A stretch of 64,000 nucleotides of DNA. Source: SAT2750 sp964476375 (GTDB lineage Bacteria > Planctomycetota > Planctomycetia > Pirellulales > Pirellulaceae). Location of the stretch: the NCBI GenBank assembly GCA_964476375.1, contig CAYYZW010000196.1, positions 1 to 64,000 of the forward strand, in the 5' to 3' direction. This document shows, piece after piece, positions 52,715-61,127 of this stretch; positions within the stretch are counted from its first letter, which is position 1, and each line of letters begins with the position of its first letter. A program made the translations under genes and the position numbers. A model generated the notes under the pieces. The model saw nothing but the letters and a program-made list of their open reading frames with translations, was not told the DNA's origin and did not search any database.

Positions 52715-55700
52715 ATGTATCGAATTATAGGAAAATGTTGGCTGCTGCTGTCCTGCGCGGGACTGTTTTTCCTTGCCGATTTACTCCAGGCAGAGGACCC
52801 GGCTGGGAGTTTCTTTGACAGCGAAGTCGCACCGCTGCTGGCTGCCCGCTGCGCGGAATGTCATCACGAGGAGGAGCCCGAGGGGAAGCTGAACCTGCTC
52901 AGCCAGGCGCCAGCCCGTAAGGGAGGCGAGAATGGGCCGGCCCTTGTCCCCGGCAATCTCCGGCAGAGCCTTCTCTGGCAGCGGGTTGTCGCCGATGAAA
53001 TGCCCCCGGAAGACCCGCTTGATAAGCGGGAAAAGCAGATTCTGAAAAAGTGGATTGAAGACGGGGCCCGCTGGGGAACTGACCCGGTTGACAGGTTCCG
53101 CTATACCACCGACAAGCGAGCTGGTTATGACTGGTGGGCCCTGCAGCCGTTCCAGCCGCAGAAGATTCCATCGCCCCGGCGCCATCGCCGGGTGCGCAAC
53201 CCGATTGACGCCTTCCTTCTTTCCCGACTGGAAGAGGAGGGGCTCTCTTTTTCCGAGGATGCCGATCCCCGTACGCTTGTTCGGCGAGCCTACCTTGACT
53301 TCCATGGTCTCCCCCCGACGCCGGAGGACGTGGAGCAATTTGTTGCCGACCCGAGCGAGGAAGCGTACCAGCAGCTTCTGACCGACCTGCTCGATTCACC
53401 CCGCTATGGCGAGCGATGGGGCCGTCACTGGCTGGACGTGGTGCGGTTCGGCGAGAGCGACGGGTTTGAGAGGAACAATCCCCGCAAGAACTTCTGGCCT
53501 TACCGTGACTGGGTGATCGAGGCGCTCAATGCCGATATGCCTTACAGCGAATTTGTCCGCATGCAGGTGGCGGGGGATGTGATCAAGCCCGACACGGCCG
53601 AGGGATATGCTGCTGTTGGCTTCCTGGTGGCTGCAGTGCACAACACGGTTGTGGGTGGCAGCGAGATGATGAAGCGGCAGTCCCGCGCCGATGAAATCGA
53701 GGAACTGGTGGGGGCTATTGGCCAGACCTTTGTCGGGCTGACGGTCAACTGTGCCCGCTGCCATGCACACAAGTTTGATCCAATTTCCCAGGATGAGTAT
53801 TACCAGCTCAGTGCCGCTGTGGCCGGGCTCAACCACGGAACCCGCGAGATCCAGCAGCCGGAGCAGCGCCAGCATGCCGAGCAGCTTGAGGCCAGGCGGA
53901 AAGAGGTCGCCACCCGGCTGACCGCCATTCGCACACGCGTGCGCGAACAGATTCTTGAGAAACGCAAGGGCACGGATCCGCCTGTTGTTGATCTCCCGGC
54001 ACCCCTGGCGAGCTGGGAATTTGAAGAGGACTTCCAGGACAGCATCGGTACCCTGCATGGCACTCCACGGGGTGGTGCGCACCTGGAAAATGGCGCCCTG
54101 GTACTTGACGGCAAGGATGATTACGTGATCACCGCCCCGATCACCAGGGAGATCACCGAGAAGACGCTCACGGCGCTGGTCCAGCTCGACAATCTCGATC
54201 AGCGAGGAGGGGGGGTGATCAGCCTGGAAACGACCGGGGGGGGTATCTTTGATGCGATCGTGTTTGGTGAAAGAGAGGCACGACACTGGATGGCGGGAAG
54301 CAATGTCTTTGCCAGGACCGAGCCGTTCCAGGGCACGGAAGAGAAGGAGGTCACGGGTCGACCCGTGCATATCGCCATTGTTTATCGGAAGGACGGGACG
54401 ATCACCGGCTACCGTGACGGAATGCTTTACGGCAGGTCCTACAAGACCGGCTTCCAGGCCTTTCCCGCGGACGGAGCTTCCCTGCTGTTTGGACTTCGGC
54501 ACTCGCCGGCGGGTAACAACAAGCTTCTTGCAGGTCGTGTGCTACAGGCACAGCTCTTTGACCGGGCACTGGATGCCGAGGCGGTAGCGGCTGTTTCCGG
54601 GGATCCACAGAACTATATTCCAGAAAAGGAGATCGTCGCCTTTCTCAAGGGTGAGCAGCAGGCCGGCTACCTCGAGCTCACGCAAAGGCAGCAGGAACTT
54701 GACGAGCAGATCAGCAAGGCTTCCCAGGCAGCGAAGCTGGTGATCTACACCAACGTGCCCCGCAGCCCGGCAGAGACTTTCTTCCTGAACCGCGGTGATG
54801 TGATGAACCGGGGCGAGCTGGTTGGCCCGGGTACCATCCGTGCTATTGCCGGGCTTTCAGGGGATCTTGGCCTTACCATGGACGCCGGGGATGCAGAGCG
54901 TCGCCTGGCACTTGCCGACTGGCTCACCAGTGACCAGAACGCCCTGGCAACGCGCGTGATCGTGAACCGGCTCTGGCATTATCACTTTGGCTCGGGGATC
55001 GTTGATACGCCCAGCGACTTTGGCTTCAATGGCTCACGACCGACTCACCCGGAACTGCTCGACTGGCTTTCCCAGCAGCTCCGCGAGAGTGAGTACCGCC
55101 TCAAGACCCTCCATCGCCTGGTTGCCTCTTCCACGGCCTACCGGCAGTCATCACGCTTCCGTGCCCGGTCGGCAGAAATGGATGCCGATAACCGGCTGCT
55201 GTGGCGCAAGAGCCCGTACCGCGCGGAGGGAGAGGTGGTACGGGATTCGATCCTTGCGGTCAGTGGCCAGTTGAATGATATGGCCGGCGGACCGGGGTTT
55301 GAAGATGTGAAGATTGAGCCCAACAACGGCACAACGTATTACAAGCCGTTTGACATGGACGACCCCAGTCTGAACCGCCGCACAATCTACCGCTTTTCCC
55401 CACGCGGAGAGAGGATGGCCCTGCTGGATGTGTTTGACTGCCCGGATCCATCCGCCGCCGCACCGCGCCGCAGCCCCACGACTACTCCACTGCAGGCTCT
55501 CAGCCTGCTCAATAATGCCTTTGTCCTTCGCATGGCAGATCATCTTGCCGCGAAGGTGAAAGAAGAAATGGGAGAGGCGCAGGTTTCGAAACAGGTCGAC
55601 CGTGTTTTCCAGTTGACCCTGGGACGACTGGCGGAAAAAGAGGAGCAAGAAAAAGCGGTTGCACTCGTGGAGCAGCATGGCCTGGCGATCTTGGCCCGCA

Positions 55701-55738
55701 CGCTTTTTAACACCAACGAGTTCCTGGTGATTCCCTGA
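52715..55738 (+). CDS. Exported PSCyt1-DUF1549-LamG-DUF1553 protein (locus D, class 1)
   Basis: A 1007-residue exported protein, starting at the ATG at 52715 with GGAG at 52702-52705; an open frame reaches back to 52517 but overlaps the divergent aminotransferase gene. After the signal, PSCyt1 has Cys46-x-x-Cys49-His50. DUF1549 (about 156-370) has Cys346-x-x-Cys349-His350 in CARCHAHKFDPI. A LamG/concanavalin-like domain (about 428-625, LASWEFEEDFQDS to LFDRALD) is inserted before DUF1553 (about 728-980). Locus A has a charged coil in the same place, so this is a variable slot. The DUF1501 partner follows after 11 bp. Confidence 0.9.
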   Translation: MYRIIGKCWLLLSCAGLFFLADLLQAEDPAGSFFDSEVAPLLAARCAECHHEEEPEGKLNLLSQAPARKGGENGPALVPGNLRQSLLWQRVVADEMPPEDPLDKREKQILKKWIEDGARWGTDPVDRFRYTTDKRAGYDWWALQPFQPQKIPSPRRHRRVRNPIDAFLLSRLEEEGLSFSEDADPRTLVRRAYLDFHGLPPTPEDVEQFVADPSEEAYQQLLTDLLDSPRYGERWGRHWLDVVRFGESDGFERNNPRKNFWPYRDWVIEALNADMPYSEFVRMQVAGDVIKPDTAEGYAAVGFLVAAVHNTVVGGSEMMKRQSRADEIEELVGAIGQTFVGLTVNCARCHAHKFDPISQDEYYQLSAAVAGLNHGTREIQQPEQRQHAEQLEARRKEVATRLTAIRTRVREQILEKRKGTDPPVVDLPAPLASWEFEEDFQDSIGTLHGTPRGGAHLENGALVLDGKDDYVITAPITREITEKTLTALVQLDNLDQRGGGVISLETTGGGIFDAIVFGEREARHWMAGSNVFARTEPFQGTEEKEVTGRPVHIAIVYRKDGTITGYRDGMLYGRSYKTGFQAFPADGASLLFGLRHSPAGNNKLLAGRVLQAQLFDRALDAEAVAAVSGDPQNYIPEKEIVAFLKGEQQAGYLELTQRQQELDEQISKASQAAKLVIYTNVPRSPAETFFLNRGDVMNRGELVGPGTIRAIAGLSGDLGLTMDAGDAERRLALADWLTSDQNALATRVIVNRLWHYHFGSGIVDTPSDFGFNGSRPTHPELLDWLSQQLRESEYRLKTLHRLVASSTAYRQSSRFRARSAEMDADNRLLWRKSPYRAEGEVVRDSILAVSGQLNDMAGGPGFEDVKIEPNNGTTYYKPFDMDDPSLNRRTIYRFSPRGERMALLDVFDCPDPSAAAPRRSPTTTPLQALSLLNNAFVLRMADHLAAKVKEEMGEAQVSKQVDRVFQLTLGRLAEKEEQEKAVALVEQHGLAILARTLFNTNEFLVIP

Positions 55739-55749
55739 ATGAGGAAAGC

Positions 55750-57177
55750 ATGAACCGGTCCCTTCATCGTCGCACGTTTTGCCAGTGGAGCCTCGAGGGC
55801 CTGGGGTCCATTGCTCTTCTGGATCTCCTTCGCCGTGACGGTCTGCTGGGCCAGGAAGGTGCCCTGGAAGGGGGGCTGCATCATCCGCCGCGCGTGAAGC
55901 GAGCGATCCAGATCTGCCTGGTGGGTGGAATGAGCCATGTTGACTCGTATGACTACAAGCCGGAGCTGAGCAAGCGGCAGGGGAAATCACTTGACACGAC
56001 GGTCAAGCCGGACATTTTCTTTGGCAAGGTTGGCCTGCTGCGGGGAAGCGACTGGGAATTTCGCCAGCGCGGTGAAAGTGGGCTCTGGATTTCCGAGATG
56101 TTCCCAGAGATCGCCAGGCGGGCGGATATGCTGACCGTGATTCGTTCGATGGTCTCGGACTCGGCAAACCATACACCGGCCCTGTTTGTCTCCAACAGTG
56201 GTTTCCAGGCCAACGGCTTTCCATCGCTGGGAAGCTGGCTGTCATTTGGGCTGGGGAGTGAGACAGAATCTCTCCCCGCCTATGTTGTCCTGCCGGATGG
56301 CCGTGGGGGGCCCAACGGGGGTGCCTCGAACTGGAGCAGCGGCTTTTTGCCGGGTGAACACCAGGCTGTCGTCTTGCGTGGTGGAGATCAGCCAGTCCGC
56401 GACCTCTTCCCGTCCACACCGATCAGCGAACTGGCGGAGCGGGAGAGTCTCTCGCTCCTGCAACATCTCAACGAGAGGCACCTTGCCAAAAATGGCCAGG
56501 ATCAGCAATTGCTGGCCCGAATTCAAAGCTATGAACTGGCAGGACGGATGCAGCTGTCGGTGCCGGAGGTGAGTGACTATTCCTCCGAACCGGAGAGCGT
56601 TCGGGAGAAATATGGACTCCATGACCCTGCCACCGAGGACATGGGTCGCCGTTGTCTCTTGGGTCGCCGCTTGCTCCAGCGTGGAGTCCGTTTTGTCCAG
56701 CTTTACTCGGGCGGCCCGATTGCCGGGAGTCCGAGAGCAAGCTGGGATGCCCATGAAAGTGTCAAGGATAATCACACGCTGGAAGCCGGTAAAATCGACA
56801 GGCCCGTGGCGGCCCTGCTGGATGACCTTCAGCAGAGAGGAATGCTCAAGGACACGCTGGTGCTCTTCACGACCGAGTTTGGTCGAACGCCCTTTGCCCA
56901 GTCCGATGCCGACAAGGTCGGTCCCGGGCGCGATCACAACCGCTATGGGTTCAGTTGCTGGATGGCCGGGGGTGGCCTGCGGCCTGGATTCGCTTTTGGG
57001 GAAACGGATGAGGTTGGATGGAAAGCGGTCACTGATCCGGTCAGCTGGAATGACTTTCACGCGACGATCATGCATCTGTTTGGTGTCGACCACCGGAAAC
57101 TGACCTTTTATCACAATGGCATCCAGCGAAGGCTGACGAATGTTGCCGGTGATGTTGTCACGGGTGTTCTTGCCTGA
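55750..57177 (+). CDS. Tat-exported DUF1501 protein (locus D, class 1)
   Basis: A 475-residue DUF1501 protein with a Tat-like start (LHRRTFCQWSLEG). Motifs: GGMSHVDSYDYKPE, EFGRTPF and GRDHN at 393-397 within GRDHNRYGFSCW, GETDEVGWKAV, and a terminal HNGIQRRL. The last three are shared with the locus A partner and absent from the class 2 copies. It immediately follows the PSCyt1-type gene. Probably a metal-dependent exported enzyme of unknown substrate. Confidence 0.9.
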   Translation: MNRSLHRRTFCQWSLEGLGSIALLDLLRRDGLLGQEGALEGGLHHPPRVKRAIQICLVGGMSHVDSYDYKPELSKRQGKSLDTTVKPDIFFGKVGLLRGSDWEFRQRGESGLWISEMFPEIARRADMLTVIRSMVSDSANHTPALFVSNSGFQANGFPSLGSWLSFGLGSETESLPAYVVLPDGRGGPNGGASNWSSGFLPGEHQAVVLRGGDQPVRDLFPSTPISELAERESLSLLQHLNERHLAKNGQDQQLLARIQSYELAGRMQLSVPEVSDYSSEPESVREKYGLHDPATEDMGRRCLLGRRLLQRGVRFVQLYSGGPIAGSPRASWDAHESVKDNHTLEAGKIDRPVAALLDDLQQRGMLKDTLVLFTTEFGRTPFAQSDADKVGPGRDHNRYGFSCWMAGGGLRPGFAFGETDEVGWKAVTDPVSWNDFHATIMHLFGVDHRKLTFYHNGIQRRLTNVAGDVVTGVLA

Positions 57178-57282
57178 GGTGGCTGATATGGAATCCCTCC
57201 GGTGAATAGTCAATAATAAGGAACACGTCGATCGACCTGGTTGGCGTACCGACCCACCTGCTTTCACACCCCAGGGCGGATC

Positions 57283-57600
57283 ATGCGTTACGCAACTTGT
57301 CAAACGATCCTCCTGGTCACCCTGTTGGTCGTCCCGGTTAACCTGCTGGCCCAGTCGTCCGCCCGGACCGAGCCAATTAGCAGGATCGAGTTGATGCCGG
57401 CAGAAGTGGTGCTTGAAGGAGCCGGTGCCAGTCGCCAGCTCCTGGTCACGGGTATCACCCGCTCGGGAGAAGAGGTCGACCTCACCCACCAGGCGAGTTA
57501 CCAGTTGTCCGGCCCGGAAATTGCCATCGTGGACAACCAGGGAGTGATCCAGTCACGAGGCGATGGAGAGGGACGGCTGAGGTTGCGTGCCCGTGGATAG
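57283..57600 (+). pseudogene. N-terminal fragment of the split locus E DUF1549 gene
   Basis: 105 residues: a signal peptide (MRYATCQTILLVTLL) and one Ig-like (Big_2) domain, as at the start of the class 2 genes in loci B and C. An in-frame TAG at 57598-57600 ends it. The same frame stays open straight afterwards and continues with the rest of the expected protein. The ATG at 57283 has AGGGCGGA upstream. It is a premature-stop product if the sequence is right; a sequencing error or readthrough would restore one protein of about 814 residues. Confidence 0.8.
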
Positions 57601-57606
57601 GACCTG

Positions 57607-59727
57607 GTGACCTCCGTCCGCGTGGCCGGTTCCACGGTCCGCCGGCCGTTAAATTTTAATAATGACGTGATTCCGATCATGAGTCGCTTTGGCTGCAACG
57701 CGTCGGGTTGCCACGGAAAGGCGGAGGGCCAAAACGGGTTCAAACTCTCGGTTTTTGGTTTTGATGCTACCAGCGATTTCCAGGCACTGGTGATGCAGGG
57801 ACGTGGCCGCCGGGTTTTTCCAGCCAGCCCGGAGAAGAGCCTGCTGCTGCAGAAGGTATCCGGTGGTACACCGCATGGTGGCGGTGTGCGAATTATCCCG
57901 GGACAGCCGGCTTATGAGACCCTGCTCAACTGGATAAAAGCGGGCACGCCCGTTGGCCGGGATGATGATCCTCGGGTTGTTGGCATCCAGGTGTTCCCGG
58001 ACCAGCGAGTTGTGAATATGACCAGGCCGCAACAGCTCCAGGTGATTGCAAGCTTTTCAGATGGACGGGTGGAAGATGTGACCCGGCTTTCTTCCTTCCA
58101 GACCAATAGTGAAATACTCGGCACCGTGGATGAAACCGGCCTGGTGATGGCGGGCGAGTCACCTGGGACCGTGGCGGTGATGGCGACCTACATGGGGCAG
58201 GTGGACGTCTTTCGGGCCATTATCCCTCGTACCGAGTCGATCCGCGAATACCCGGATGTGGCAGAAGAGAATTTTATTGACCGGCACGTGAACGATCAGC
58301 TGCGCAAGCTGAACCTTCTTCCCTCTCCTCCCGCGGACGATGCCACGTTCCTCCGCCGCGTCTACCTGGACATCATAGGCACGCTCCCCACCGCAGCCGA
58401 GGCCAGGCAGTTCCTGGAGGAGAGGGATCCGGAGCGACGAGCCAGGCTGGTTGATCGCCTGCTGGAGCGGCCGGAGTTCGCTGACTACTGGGCGCTGAAA
58501 TGGTCGGATCTTTTGCGGGTTGACCGGCTTGCACTGGGGCACAAGAGTGCCTTTGAGTATTACCGCTGGATTCGTGACAGCATCGCCGAGCACAAGCCAC
58601 TTGACCAGTTCGCCAGGGAAATCCTGTTGGCCGAAGGCCCGCTGCGAGACTCTGCCGCCGGCGTCTTTTACAAGGCGGTGGGTTCTCCCAACAAGCAGGC
58701 GAGTACCCTTTCCCAGATCTTCCTGGGGATACGAATCGAGTGCGCCGAGTGCCACCATCACCCGTTTGACCGCTGGAGCCAGAACGATTATTTCGGCATG
58801 CAGTCGTTCTTTACCCAGGTCAAGTTCAAGGGGTCGCCGCAGGGGGAGGTGATCTTTACCGAGGGTAACCCGGAGACGAAACATCCCCGCAGTGGTGCCC
58901 CGGTTTTCGCCTATCCGCTGGGCGAGACCATGCCGGGAGAACACCCTGCCGGGGATCGCCGCGTGACACTGGCTCGCTGGTTCACGTCGGGAGAGAATCC
59001 CTTTTTTGCACGCAACCTGGCCAACCGGGCCTGGGCTCATTTCATGGGTTCCGGGGTCGTGCAACCGGTGGATGATGTGCGGTTAACCAATCCCCCGTCC
59101 AACCCGGCGCTGCTCGACGGGCTCGCCAAGGACCTGGTCGCGCATGGCTTTGATTTCCGGCAGCTGGTCCGTGCGATCACCAGCTCGGCTGCCTACCAGC
59201 GCAGCTCCTCGGTCAGTAAGAACAATGCGCGCGACGAGCAGAACTACTCCCGCTACCTGTTCAAGCAGCTGGAAGCGGAGGTCTTCATGGATGCGATAAG
59301 CCAGACAACCGGGATCGCGGAGAAGTTCCATGGTGTTCCGGAAGGGAGCCGCGCGATCCAGTTATGGGATAGCCAGGTACCGCACTACCTGTTGAAATTA
59401 TTCGGTCGGCCTTCACGAGTCACGGCGTGTGATTGTGAGCGGATTTCCGAGCCAACGGTGGGGCAGGTTCTGCATGTGTTAAATTCCCCGGAAATTCACA
59501 AGAAAATATCCCATGCCGGGGGGCATATTGCTGTACTGGTCGCTGGAATACCGGACAATGACGTCCTGGTAGATGAGCTTTACCTGACATTTTTCGCCCG
59601 TTTTCCAGATGTGGCCGAGAGGAAAAATGGCGTAGAATACATAAACAGCCAACCGGATCGACGTCATGCAGCCGAAGATCTTTCATGGAGCATGATGAAT
59701 TCGCTGGAGTTCATGTTTAACCACTAA
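57607..59727 (+). CDS. C-terminal part of the split DUF1549-DUF1553 protein (locus E, class 2)
   Basis: 706 residues in the same frame as the upstream fragment, from a GTG 6 bp after its TAG. It contains Cys30-x4-Cys35-His36 (GCNASGCH), an Ig-like domain (about 118-205), DUF1549 (about 225-440) with Cys379-x-x-Cys382-His383, and DUF1553 (about 448-690) with CDCE (Cys608, Cys610). All class 2 motifs are intact. Alone it has no signal peptide, so it could not be exported or receive haem normally. AGGA overlapping the stop could allow re-initiation. The downstream partner genes look intact. Confidence 0.85.
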   Translation: MTSVRVAGSTVRRPLNFNNDVIPIMSRFGCNASGCHGKAEGQNGFKLSVFGFDATSDFQALVMQGRGRRVFPASPEKSLLLQKVSGGTPHGGGVRIIPGQPAYETLLNWIKAGTPVGRDDDPRVVGIQVFPDQRVVNMTRPQQLQVIASFSDGRVEDVTRLSSFQTNSEILGTVDETGLVMAGESPGTVAVMATYMGQVDVFRAIIPRTESIREYPDVAEENFIDRHVNDQLRKLNLLPSPPADDATFLRRVYLDIIGTLPTAAEARQFLEERDPERRARLVDRLLERPEFADYWALKWSDLLRVDRLALGHKSAFEYYRWIRDSIAEHKPLDQFAREILLAEGPLRDSAAGVFYKAVGSPNKQASTLSQIFLGIRIECAECHHHPFDRWSQNDYFGMQSFFTQVKFKGSPQGEVIFTEGNPETKHPRSGAPVFAYPLGETMPGEHPAGDRRVTLARWFTSGENPFFARNLANRAWAHFMGSGVVQPVDDVRLTNPPSNPALLDGLAKDLVAHGFDFRQLVRAITSSAAYQRSSSVSKNNARDEQNYSRYLFKQLEAEVFMDAISQTTGIAEKFHGVPEGSRAIQLWDSQVPHYLLKLFGRPSRVTACDCERISEPTVGQVLHVLNSPEIHKKISHAGGHIAVLVAGIPDNDVLVDELYLTFFARFPDVAERKNGVEYINSQPDRRHAAEDLSWSMMNSLEFMFNH

Positions 59728-59751
59728 TAGCTTGTGCCAGAGGGAAAAAAA

Positions 59752-61092
59752 ATGAAACGGCAGAAGACATTCTGCGATGGAACCAGCCGTCGTGACATGC
59801 TGCGGTATGGGGCCGCGGGGCTTTTTGGCATGGGTATTACCCTGCCCCAGTTGCTCCAGCAAAAAGCATATGCTGTCGAGCAGGGAAAGTCCGCAAGTGA
59901 TGTGTCGTTGATCATCGTCTTCCTGCAGGGAGGGCTCTCCACGATCGACACCTGGGACATGAAGCCCGATGCCCCGGCAGAGTTTCGCGGTGAGTTTGAT
60001 CCCATCAGCACCAATGTCCCGGGAATCCAGCTCTGTGAACACCTGCCGCAACTGGCCCAGCAGATGGACAAGCTCTCGCTGGTCCGTTCCTTCGGTCATA
60101 GTAACTCCGGGCATGGACCGGCCGACCACTGGATGCTGACCGGCTACCATCCCCAGGGGGGATTCAACTCCGGCCTGAAGCCAAATAACCAGAAACCCTG
60201 TTACGGATCGGTCATTGCCCAGCAGCTGGGGCCGCGTGGATCGGTGCCTCCCTATGTCTGCCTGCCGAAGATGCACAACAGTGGTGGTTCTGCAGACCTT
60301 GGGTCCTCCTTCGCCCCGTTTGTCGTGGAGGCGGATCCCAATGCTCCCAACTTCGCTGTCCCCGACCTGGCTCCACCGATCGATATCGCTGCCGACCGAC
60401 TTGGCTCCCGAAGGGAACTCCTGGCTCGCGTCAACCGCTTTGAGCAGGCCGCCGAGGTGCGAGCCAACAGGGGGGTGCGGGCCATGAGCACCTACCAGCA
60501 GAAAGCATTTGACCTGATGACGTCGACGGCGACCAAGGCGGCCTTTAATATCCACCGGGAGAGCGACAAGCTCCGGGACCAGTATGGCCGGCATTCCCTG
60601 GGGCAGTCCTGCCTGATGGCACGACGACTGGTGGAGGCTGGTGTCCGATGTACGTTCATCGACCACACCAACTGGGATACTCATTACAACAACTTCCACG
60701 TTCTCAAGAATGACCTGCTCTGGCAACTCGACAGTGCCCTTTCCACCCTGCTTCGAGACCTGGATGAAAGGCGAATGCTGGACACGACCATGGTCCTGGT
60801 GACCGGTGAGTTTGGTCGCACGCCACGCGTCAATCAGCACGCGGGACGGGACCACTGGGGGCCCAGTAGTGCGATTGCCATGGCCGGTGGCGGCATCCAG
60901 GGTGGCCGTGTGGTGGGAGCGTCCAATGCGCGGGCCGAAAAGCCGGCCACCACTCCCTTTGGCCCGGCCGATCTGGCTGCGACCATCTACCATGGACTGG
61001 GGATCAACCCAAAGACCGAGTACCGGACAGCCGAGGGTCGTCCGATTCCGATCGTACCGGGCGAGGGCAGGGTTATCGAGGAACTCTTCTAG
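59752..61092 (+). CDS. Tat-exported DUF1501 protein (locus E, class 2)
   Basis: A 446-residue DUF1501 protein with Tat motif TSRRDMLRYGAAG. It has STIDTWDMKPDAP, GEFGRTPR and AGRDHW, and the GRPIPI ending of class 2. I start it at 59752, which has AGAGGGA just upstream; a GTG at 59734 is also in frame. It follows the split DUF1549 gene by 24 bp. No sign of decay is seen in it. Confidence 0.89.
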   Translation: MKRQKTFCDGTSRRDMLRYGAAGLFGMGITLPQLLQQKAYAVEQGKSASDVSLIIVFLQGGLSTIDTWDMKPDAPAEFRGEFDPISTNVPGIQLCEHLPQLAQQMDKLSLVRSFGHSNSGHGPADHWMLTGYHPQGGFNSGLKPNNQKPCYGSVIAQQLGPRGSVPPYVCLPKMHNSGGSADLGSSFAPFVVEADPNAPNFAVPDLAPPIDIAADRLGSRRELLARVNRFEQAAEVRANRGVRAMSTYQQKAFDLMTSTATKAAFNIHRESDKLRDQYGRHSLGQSCLMARRLVEAGVRCTFIDHTNWDTHYNNFHVLKNDLLWQLDSALSTLLRDLDERRMLDTTMVLVTGEFGRTPRVNQHAGRDHWGPSSAIAMAGGGIQGGRVVGASNARAEKPATTPFGPADLAATIYHGLGINPKTEYRTAEGRPIPIVPGEGRVIEELF

Positions 61093-61127
61093 CCGTCTGG
61101 AAAAAGTGATCCTCCCGGGAGGGTTCC

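Noticed and set aside
57598..57600. Amber codon read as pyrrolysine
   Set aside because: Other class 2 genes show no fixed special residue here, and many genes in the window would need checking; a nonsense change or error is simpler. Kept only as something to exclude.
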